Below are positions 59,601 to 64,000 of a stretch of DNA of 64,000 bases, piece after piece. The translations under genes were made by a program, and so were the position numbers. The stretch comes from Cloeon dipterum (lineage: Eukaryota > Arthropoda > Insecta > Ephemeroptera > Baetidae): positions 29,516,545-29,580,544 of the forward strand of contig NC_088790.1 of NCBI RefSeq assembly GCF_949628265.1, read 5' to 3'. The notes under the pieces were generated by a model. It was not told the origin of the DNA. It saw only the letters and a list, made by a program, of their open reading frames with translations, and ran no database searches. Positions within the stretch are counted from its first letter, which is position 1; each line of letters starts with the position of its first letter.

Positions 59601-60750
59601 GCGGCGACGGCGGCCGCCGCGTCACGCCACTAGTCTAGACCCCTTTCGAATAAATTGTCTGTGACACTTTTCAGTTACTAAGCCAGACTCGAGTTTAAAA
59701 AAATGTCCTCAAAATTAGGATGGACTGCGAAGAAAACATAAAATAAATCCCTGAATGGAATTTAAATCAGTAAAAATTAAATTGTTAAATCTTTAGTAGC
59801 TTGGAAAAAAAAGGAAATTTAAGTTACTGACGAGTAGATTTTTTAAAGACTATATTTGACGAAGTTTCTGGGCACACCAATCGATTCCTGAGGGTCGAAT
59901 TAGGTAAAGAGAAGATTTTTTCAGCCAAAAAGTCCAGCAAGATGTGCGAACTTTTTTTCCCCGCCAAAACAATTTGAATGCTAGAAGTGCGCATGCGTCA
60001 GAGCTGGTTTGAGCACTTGCAGAGAGACTGCCTGTGCGAATATGACATCTTTGTCAGATCCAGCCAGCTCTGACGCATGCGCACTTCTCGCATTCATATT
60101 GTTTTGGCGGGAAAAAAAGTTCGCACGTCTTGCTGCACTTTTTGATCGGAAAAACATCCATTTTACCTAATTCGACCCTCAGGAATCGATTGGCGTTCTC
60201 AGAAACTTCGTCAAAAACGGTCTTTAAATTACAATAAATAAGTTCCTCTTTAAATATCATCCGAAAAAACTTAAAATCATCAATTTTATTTGTTTCCAAA
60301 GCTCCTGTTGGTGCCCGTTTGTAATAAACAATTAATTTCTCATCTAAAGATTATAATACCGCATTTTTCTAGCAATTTTATTCGCATTTTCATATGCCTG
60401 AGGTAGAGTGAAAAGGCAAATTTGAGCTCAGGCGTTAAATTGCATAGTTTCCCGCTGCTCTCGTGACGTGCCGCAAACGCAAACGCACCTAATGCGGACC
60501 AAAACGTACGCACACAAAGCCCGAGAGATTAATTACCCGTGACGAGAGTGTATAACCTATACGAGCGCGCGCGCGAGCGTCCTAGATAATATCCTCGTTT
60601 TATTTTTCGGACTGACCGTTCCGACGAGAGATAAATAACTATCTCGCTGCTGATGAGACCGCTTGTTTTGTTCCACAGATCAGACAACTCGAGAAACTGG
60701 CCAACGGCATCCAAATCGGGACCAACTATCGCCTCTACGCCTTGGACAGG
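29556..60750 (+). CDS. CalpC: Calpain-C-like non-catalytic calpain, 5' part (continues past the window)
   Basis: Coding exons 29556-29699, 49129-49198, 55352-55601, 59363-59567 and 60679-60750 join without a frame break (phases 0, 1, 2, 0, 0) to 247 codons: the N-terminal segment and most of the protease core. Family marks include ELWEDPDFPATQSSVFY, the region at [46 protein letters not shown] and TNYRLYALDR. Where active calpains have GxCW the protein has GDKW, and where they have GHAY it has TNYR, so Cys and His of the triad are gone. Drosophila CalpC and vertebrate CAPN6 are known to lack catalytic residues, and CAPN6 also has Lys for Cys. Expected to be a cytosolic regulatory or scaffold protein, not an enzyme. 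The remaining core, the C2-like domain and any EF hands lie downstream. Introns are unusually long and full of MITEs. Confidence 0.88.
30284..30710. mobile_element. Foldback MITE family C, copy C2
   Basis: AATTGACCAGTTGCATAAAC on the left and its inverse ending CAACTGGTGAATT on the right; AATT on both sides. Long inverted halves. CTCF-like word at 30322-30335 with two mismatches; the right one is broken by an insertion. Confidence 0.8.
30720..31589. other. Calpain intron 1 stretch without a gene
   Basis: AT-rich DNA to about 30990, then a more mixed patch (31000-31480) rich in CTCTC and CGCG words that could be an intronic enhancer. No ORF with a domain. Confidence 0.3.
31590..31932. mobile_element. 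Foldback MITE family C, eroded copy C3
   Basis: Contains GCTGCGATTTCAG, GACGTGCTGAAAACCAAAAT and their inverses, and the right-end GGTGGCGCCATCT. The left terminus is lost. Confidence 0.65.
32425..32640. mobile_element. Decayed MITE family B fragment
   Basis: AGAGGAAATTCCTGGGAAATCC, GCATGAACTCATC and TGTCTCCTTTTATTTCAC recall the family order, but most of the middle is gone. Confidence 0.45.
32640..33379. other. Calpain intron 1 stretch without a gene
   Basis: AT-rich flanks around a GC-richer block at about 32810-33260 that includes CTATATAGCTATTATGCAAG. Possibly regulatory; nothing coding. Confidence 0.3.
33380..33712. mobile_element. MITE family E, short form
   Basis: Ends ACGGGGGCTGGGTTTCG and TGTGACCCCGGTG. 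Inside are GTCAGAAGTCAATATGGCGTC, GTGCCGACCTAATAAT and GATGTGCCATCTAACCGTCG. About 333 bp in the opposite orientation to 39735-40235 and 52953-53549. Confidence 0.7.
33713..35730. other. Calpain intron 1 stretch without a gene
   Basis: AT-rich, with a GT dinucleotide run at about 34937-34958 and a GC-richer patch at 34960-35510. That patch has ORFs of 111 codons (+) and 206 codons (-), both of low complexity and not supported as genes. Confidence 0.35.
35731..36063. mobile_element. MITE family F, reverse copy
   Basis: Ends TGCAACCCTG on the right. Internal words shared with 55758-56083 and 57801-58155 are CAAGAAATGG, GCAGATTTTTTCTTT and TGCCTCAATTTCTCC. The left end is eroded. Confidence 0.65.
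36245..36625. mobile_element. MITE family B copy, eroded ends
   Basis: AGAGGGCAGCGATACTGC, TTAGAATTCAGTTAAAGCC, CTGTCTCCTTACTTGAAATC and CAATTGTTTCCTTTGTGTCA in family order. Confidence 0.65.
36630..38510. other. Calpain intron 1 stretch without a gene
   Basis: 36730-37450 is less AT-rich and holds overlapping ORFs of 105-170 codons in several frames with no domain; read as non-coding. 37450-38510 is AT-rich with nothing recognisable. Confidence 0.35.
38511..38756. mobile_element. MITE family A, reverse copy A3
   Basis: Left end CAGCGGGGGCCAGATTAAA and right end GAATCTGGCCCCCGCTG are near-perfect inverted repeats. Carries AAGATGGCGTC at the left and CGGACGCCATATCTGCG at the right. Confidence 0.8.
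38760..39734. other. Calpain intron 1 stretch without a gene
   Basis: 38870-39720 has a mixed composition with short ORFs and no recognisable motif. No gene supported. Confidence 0.3.
39735..40235. mobile_element. MITE family E, long form with duplicated 3' end
   Basis: Contains GTCGGCACGCCTCTTTTTTG and CGACGCCATATTGACTTCTG, ends once at CCCCCGGTGG (about 40007), then continues with a 228-bp extension carrying ACGCATGCGCAGT and ACTGCGCATG words. It ends again with a second CGACGCCATATTGACTTCTG block and CCCCCGG. The 5' end is missing. Confidence 0.7.
40236..41589. other. Calpain intron 1 stretch without a gene
   Basis: AT-rich except for 40490-40800, which is more balanced and carries a 154-codon minus-strand ORF (40849-40385) without a recognisable domain. 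Not called as a gene. Confidence 0.3.
41590..41930. mobile_element. MITE family B copy
   Basis: GGTGACAATTTAACG, TTCTCAGTTTGCAGCGCTTG, GAGATCTGTCCAATAGCG, CAAGCAAGGAGACAG and GCATTGGAAACAAGG in the usual order; ends eroded. Confidence 0.65.
41931..43385. other. Calpain intron 1 stretch without a gene
   Basis: 42100-42660 is a GC-richer patch with ORFs in several frames, none supported. The rest is AT-rich. Confidence 0.3.
43386..43763. mobile_element. Foldback MITE family D, copy D1
   Basis: One long inverted repeat of about 378 bp. AGATCGTCTTTGGCGAAGTT and CGATTCCTGAGGGTCGAATT on the left return as inverse on the right. Contains GTGCGCATGCGTCAGAG and its inverse. Hairpin centre near 43570. 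Second copy at 59844-60227. Confidence 0.8.
43765..44430. other. Calpain intron 1 stretch without a gene
   Basis: 43970-44340 is GC-richer and could be regulatory. Nothing coding is seen. Confidence 0.3.
44435..44750. mobile_element. Decayed MITE family B copy
   Basis: CTCGTCGAGATCTGTCCAAC, AACCTTTTAGGGAAACTC and CAAGTAAGGAGACAGTCG blocks are clear; both ends are worn. Confidence 0.55.
44751..45619. other. AT-rich calpain intron stretch
   Basis: Nothing recognisable; no ORF of interest. Confidence 0.35.
45620..46064. mobile_element. MITE family B, full-length copy
   Basis: TTTAAAGTGGAATGATACTGG at the left and CCAGTATCATTCCTCTTTAAA at the right: about 20 bp of terminal inverted repeat. 445 bp, non-coding. 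Best copy for defining the family. Confidence 0.85.
46065..46713. other. GC-rich patch in calpain intron 1
   Basis: 46140-46560 is the richest GC patch in this intron, with a GT run (46304-46320), a GGC triplet run (46355-46374) and a CTCTCTC run. Two MITE B copies flank it on either side. Could be an enhancer or an alternative promoter. The ORFs of 162 (-) and 77 (+) codons have no domain. Confidence 0.35.
46714..47157. mobile_element. MITE family B, full-length copy in reverse orientation
   Basis: TTTAAAGAGGAATGATACTGG at the left and CTGTATCATTCCACTTTAAA at the right, 444 bp. Orientation is opposite to 45620-46064, so the two could pair across the 650 bp between them. Confidence 0.85.
47165..47520. 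mobile_element. Second MITE family B relative, adjacent to the previous copy
   Basis: TGGCTGCAAAGTTAGCACTG, CTTACTTGAAATCC, GGACAGATCTCGACGATAGG and a CAATTGTCTCTCTG end; same subfamily as 9719-10127. Confidence 0.6.
47521..49128. other. AT-rich end of calpain intron 1
   Basis: 47521-48760 is very AT-rich. 48770-49070 is more balanced and lies just before exon 2. No gene. Confidence 0.3.
49129..49198 (+). CDS. CalpC: Calpain-C exon 2
   Basis: Short 70-nt exon, ELCSRPLFVHDAPSQFDIIP then GKM plus one base. Acceptor TTCGGCAG, donor GG|GTAAGT. Found because it bridges exon 1 and exon 3 in frame and matches the family before the active-site loop. Confidence 0.85.
49599..50020. mobile_element. 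Foldback MITE family C, copy C4
   Basis: AATTCACCAGTTGAGTTAGC at the left; inverse halves around ACGATTCTACGGCGATTGG. CCAACAGATGGCGC at 49637-49650 and TCAACAGATGGCGC on the minus strand at 49983-49996. The right terminus is worn. Confidence 0.75.
50105..50170. mobile_element. Fragment related to MITE families A and E
   Basis: CCGGGGGCCAGATGAGCACT followed by CCCGCCGGTCAGATCCAAGATGGCGTC: terminal words of both families in a short stretch. Confidence 0.5.
50171..51044. other. Calpain intron 2 stretch without a gene
   Basis: 50380-50780 is less AT-rich, with CGCG words and CTATAAAAAG near 50526. No coding evidence. Confidence 0.3.
51045..51335. mobile_element. Decayed MITE family B copy
   Basis: AGGAAATCCTTGTTGAC, GTGGCTGCAAAGTTAG, GACTGTCTCTTAATTAATTTC and CAATTGTTGCTTTGTATCAGC in family order. 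A further terminal scrap (GAGGGTTGATACTGCAAAATCC) lies near 51872. Confidence 0.5.
51336..52952. other. AT-rich calpain intron 2 stretch
   Basis: Nothing recognisable except the short family B scrap near 51872. Confidence 0.35.
52953..53549. mobile_element. MITE family E, complete long form
   Basis: 5' end AATGGGGTCTAAATTTGCGTG with GCAGATATGGTGTCTGG; first 3' end ACCACGGTGGG at about 53316; then an extension with ACGCATGCGCAGTAA, ACTGCGCATGC and ACTGCGCAGC words. The second 3' end has CGACGCCATGGAGAC and CCTCCGGTG. Same extension as in 39735-40235. Confidence 0.75.
53550..55351. other. Calpain intron 2 stretch without a gene
   Basis: A mixed patch at 53620-54170 carries a 135-codon ORF (53871-54278) without recognisable domains. 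54280-55350 is AT-rich. Confidence 0.35.
55352..55601 (+). CDS. CalpC: Calpain-C exon 3, altered active-site Cys region
   Basis: 250 nt. Begins in the split Gly codon and reads [10 protein letters not shown], with Lys in the catalytic Cys slot. Continues [30 protein letters not shown] and FWPGLLEKAYAK. GC-rich against its introns. Confidence 0.92.
55758..56083. mobile_element. MITE family F copy
   Basis: AGGGTTGCAAAGAGGGG at the left; AATTGAGGCAGAAAATGGCA, CGCAAGAAATTGG and AACCCTGAC at the right. Same orientation as 57801-58155. Confidence 0.65.
56084..56986. other. Calpain intron 3 stretch without a gene
   Basis: 56350-56830 is more balanced, with ORFs of about 100 codons in two frames and no domain. 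Possibly regulatory. Confidence 0.3.
56987..57247. mobile_element. MITE family A, copy A4
   Basis: ATTCGTGATGCGACGCGCAG at the left (outer bases lost) and CATCTGGCTCCCGCTG at the right, with the family interior CGCCATCTTGGATCTGCGCA. Confidence 0.75.
57248..57800. other. AT-rich calpain intron 3 stretch
   Basis: Nothing recognisable. Confidence 0.35.
57801..58155. mobile_element. MITE family F, best copy
   Basis: Starts CAGGGTTGCA and ends TGCAACCCTG, a perfect 10-bp inverted repeat, 355 bp, no ORF. Other copies at 35731-36063 and 55758-56083. Confidence 0.75.
58156..59362. other. End of calpain intron 3
   Basis: 58430-58760 is GC-richer, with a CT dinucleotide run at about 58574-58592. The rest is AT-rich. 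No gene. Confidence 0.3.
59363..59567 (+). CDS. CalpC: Calpain-C exon 4
   Basis: 205 nt, [20 protein letters not shown] then TGGITESVAI. Donor CCGCAG|GTACAA is weaker than the others, but using it keeps the frame into exon 5. The end PASPINGTQSPQ looks unconserved, so an earlier donor is possible. Confidence 0.88.
59844..60227. mobile_element. Foldback MITE family D, copy D2
   Basis: AAGACTATATTTGACGAAGT and its inverse ending AAAACGGTCTTTA; inside are GTGCGCATGCGTCAGAGC and GACGCATGCGCACTTCTC. About 384 bp, in calpain intron 4. Confidence 0.8.
60679..60750 (+). CDS. CalpC: Calpain-C exon 5, altered His region
   Basis: 72 nt, IRQLEKLANGIQIGTNYRLY then ALDR. Acceptor TTCCACAG, donor AGG|GTGAGT. 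The usual GHAY is replaced by TNYR, removing the second catalytic residue. Confidence 0.85.
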
Positions 60751-62067
60751 GTGAGTCAGTCCATCCTCCAATTATTATTTTCTTTCTTAAATGCTAAAGG
60801 CACGTAAATTTTATGGATGAATGGGGATTTAATTTTGTCCTTGAATCTGATGTTGATTTTTTATTTTATTTAAACAAAATTTATATATTGTTTTTGTATA
60901 ACTTTATAGACATTTTTGAGAACCCTGAATAGAGTACCTAGGGATTGTATTTCATGCATAGAACTAAATTATGGCTGCTCCTCGTTTAAATGATTTATTC
61001 TTATTAACTATTATTTTTGTCAAGCTACAGTAGGATTTGAATTGCAATTTAAATTAAATTAATTAAATTTAAATAGTTAAAAATTATTTTATGTTTGCTA
61101 AACATATAAAAAACGTTTTTTTTTAATTCAAAATTTGTTAAAACTTTTGTTTAAACCGACTGAAAATTTTAAAAAGTAAAAATTTCGTCTGAAAACCAGC
61201 TTTGTAAAAATACGACGCGCGTGAGCCAGAAACTGGCAATCAGAAAAGGTTGCGGCTTCCGTTACGGCATTTTCGAGAGCAACTTTCGTTTGTTCGCGAT
61301 GCATATCGCATGCAACGCACGAAACTGCAAGGTGCTGCGATCACAGAGTGTGAAGAGAGAGAGAAGGAAAGCAAAAAATACGAAGAGTTAACGGCCCTTC
61401 GTCTCTTTCTTTCTTTGTTTCTACTTTTTATTTTGCATCTCTTCACTCTAGAAGTGTGTAAACACACGGCGATAATTGATTTATTGCCCTGCTAATTACA
61501 GGAATTATGGCGAATGATTGAATCCAGGCAGTAGTGTTTTTATTTTAACTCTTCCGCCGTCTGCTGCGTGTGGATGTGGACTCGTTAATTCACTAATTTC
61601 GCTCTGCCTTTTTCGGTCGGAGCAACGAAAGCATGACACACACACGTATGAAAAAGAAGCCAGTTGCGTGTCCGGAATAATCGCACCAAACGCACTTTTT
61701 TCTCTTCAATGAAATTTAATTTTATATACGCACACTCTCTTGGTGTCGCTTTCATGCAATGAAATTTTTAGAGCAAGAAAAATTAACTCATTTTTAATAA
61801 AAAATTAGGAAATAAACCCGAAAAGATTTTTAAAACATTTCTCCTCATTGGTAATCAAATTTTAAATGTTAAAATTCGGTTTCAGGTAACCAAAACGGTT
61901 CCAATAGTGTCAGAGGACCGGATCGGAACCGAAATCTGGGGTTCGGAAGCGATTCCGGTTCCTCGATAAGATTGATTTAGTTCGCCGCCAACGATCACGC
62001 TCGATTTTTGAATTTCTTAATTAAATTTCGAGGACAGAGGATCAGACAAAAAAGAAGTTCATGCGTT
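60751..62067. other. Calpain intron after exon 5, first part
   Basis: AT-rich, with a mixed patch at 61210-61720. No coding evidence. Confidence 0.35.
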
Positions 62068-62500
62068 AATTCACCAGTTGTGCTAGCCGCTAGTGTTTGA
62101 AGCCACCAACAGATGGCGCCACCGTTTACTTTCGTAATAAATTTAATTTTTAAGTCATTTCCGCTGCAATTTCAGACTTAATCCTTCCACTGTGCATTCT
62201 TCACTTATTTTTCTTCCTTTTGACGTGCTGAAAACCAAAATCAGTCCAGCCATTCGCCGTAGAAACGTTGGAAAATATTTTATATTTAAAAAAAATAGTT
62301 TTTCAAGAATCGACGGCGATTGGCTGAACCGATTTTGGTTTTCAGCACGTCAAAAGAAAGTAAATTAAGTGAAGAATGCACAGTGGCAGGATTTAGTCTG
62401 AAATCGCTGCGGAGAGTGCATTAAAATTGAATTTATTACCAAAGTATACGGTGGCGCCATCTTTTGGCGGCTTCAAACACTAAGGGCTTATACAACTCGC
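62068..62500. mobile_element. Foldback MITE family C, copy C5
   Basis: AATTCACCAGTTGTGCTAGC at the left, inverse halves meeting near 62290. CCAACAGATGGCGC at 62106-62119 and CCAAAAGATGGCGC on the minus strand at 62454-62467. Confidence 0.78.
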
Positions 62501-64000
62501 TTTAAATTTTGATTATTGGAGTCAAAAATTAACAGAAATAAATCCCGGTTGTCATTCAGGAGAAATTGCGCCTGTTTATTAATCGGAGAGCTGACTGTGA
62601 AAAATTATCTTCTAACAGCAACACATTTCGGCCAAATTTCCATCAAAGAATGTGTCTGTTATCAATCAAGGATGACTCTAAGAATATGTCCAAGCAAAAG
62701 CTTTTACGGCTGCAAACGTATATTAGTGCTGAGCGGCGGACAAAGCCTATTATTAACGCGACAGGTGAAAACTGCATCTTAATCGAAGCGAAAACGAAAA
62801 CACGCGATCCCGGACGGGGCCGCGCGCTGTAGAATTGTAGATGGAAAGAAAATAATATTCACAACAATCCGGCTGACTGGCTAAAAGGTTAATGCATGTC
62901 ATGATTATTCCATTCCTCTCCTGACGAGAGAAGCAGGTTATTGGCCTGCTCCTTTGTGCATCGTCGAGATTGTTCGTTCCTTCCTTCGTTCGTCGGGGAG
63001 AAATTTTCTTTGCGCGCGCGGGGCACAAATAATAAATAAATAATCCGCCTTATTTCAAGAAGGAAACCCGCTTCCGTGACTGCAAATGCGCCTGGCCTTT
63101 TTTTCTTCCCAATTCGGCGGCGAAATACACGTAGTTGGTTTTGCAAGCGACAAACCCGATCGTGTGCAGTGAATTGATAATTTTTGCAACCGCCGCCGCC
63201 GCGTTGGGTTTCCTTTCGCGAGAGAGAGAGACAGGTGTAATGAGACGTTTTGTCGCGCCGAGACAGAATTTCACGCCTTGTTCAATCGCCAAAGGCGGAC
63301 AAAAACAATTGCAAAATAAATAAATAAATACATGGGCGCGCAGCAGTCGTGCCGTCACAGCCTGGAGACACCTTTTTCGCCTTTTGTTCGATTTTGTTTG
63401 CGAGAGTTAATTGAATTTGCGGACGAACAATTTGAGGTTTAAATTGATTCAGTGCATGAAACTGATTTTTATTAAAAAAAAAAATACCATTTTTGCTCCA
63501 AAACATCGTATTTTTAGCCGGGCTCACATTCGCAAAATCCCGCATTTTCTGCAATTTTGCGCATTTTGATTTAAGATAAAAATTCTCACGATGGTTGACC
63601 AAAATATATATTTTGCAAAATCAGTATAAAAGCCACCGGGATTAATTTGGAAAAAGTAATACATTTTTGCGCATTGAAAAATTGGCGAACCCTGATTTTT
63701 AGGACTTTGCAAATCTTTTCCATGGGTTAATCTTTTAAAAAAGATCTCTTAGGTCAAAGTCAGGTAGTTTCAAGGAGAGATTTCGATCATTTTTAACGAT
63801 AATAAATTACAATCTGGAATTTCTCTTGGTCTCGCTTGGAATGGGTCTTCGCAGATCTTGATGGAATTTTGTGAAGGTATTGTCCTAGTGGAAAAGAAAG
63901 GCCAGATTTTCAAGAAATGCCTATTTTAGAGGGGCTCACAGTTTGAGATTTCTTTAATCGAGTTTTTCAGGGGATTTAAACTTTGGTTCTGGTTAAAGAC
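62501..64000. other. Calpain intron continues to the window end
   Basis: 62500-63420 is mixed in composition with several short overlapping ORFs that look accidental. 63420-64000 is AT-rich. No further calpain exon was found, so this intron is at least 3.2 kb. Confidence 0.35.

Noticed and set aside
1-64000. tRNA genes and CRISPR arrays
   Set aside because: No convincing B-box GTTCGA with a matching A-box and cloverleaf was seen, and CRISPR is not expected in an animal genome.

Overview
The window is AT-rich animal DNA with spliced genes (GT/AG introns), 5S rRNA genes and many short inverted-repeat transposons. The best taxonomic clue is a calpain whose exons match insect Calpain-C, so I read it as an insect or other hexapod. 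I cannot name the species.

Layout. (1) 1-4.2 kb: two head-to-head copies of a mitochondrial p32/C1QBP (MAM33-family) gene on an inverted duplication. The left copy runs off the window start; the right copy is a complete five-exon model of 260 codons. (2) 4.2-9.2 kb: no gene I can support. (3) 9.2-12.25 kb: a two-exon gene for a 186-residue single-pass membrane protein that I do not recognise. (4) About 12.5-25.5 kb: an imperfect palindrome, with arms of roughly 6 kb and 5.4 kb around a spacer of about 1.4 kb. Each arm holds an intact 573-codon F-box-like/leucine-rich-repeat gene flanked by 5S rRNA genes. There are five 5S copies in both orientations, four identical and one with a single substitution. 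(5) 25.5 kb to the end: the 5' part of a Calpain-C gene on the + strand, with five coding exons and introns of about 19.4, 6.1, 3.8 and 1.1 kb. The gene continues past the window. Catalytic Cys is replaced by Lys and catalytic His apparently by Asn, so it should be a non-proteolytic calpain.

The introns and intergenic DNA carry at least six recurring non-coding families, called A-F here, plus one solo LTR. The arms of the palindrome act as natural controls for each other: the solo LTR and one foldback element sit in the left arm while the right arm keeps the matching empty site. The foldback family (C) carries a sequence at its ends that by eye matches the CTCF consensus CCASYAGRKGGCRS, in one copy at all 14 positions. 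A similar sequence lies upstream of three of the 5S genes.

The genes do not form a pathway. The region is best seen as a duplication-prone locus beside a large-intron gene loaded with small transposons. All exon borders come from reading frame, splice signals and comparison between copies; nothing was aligned by program.
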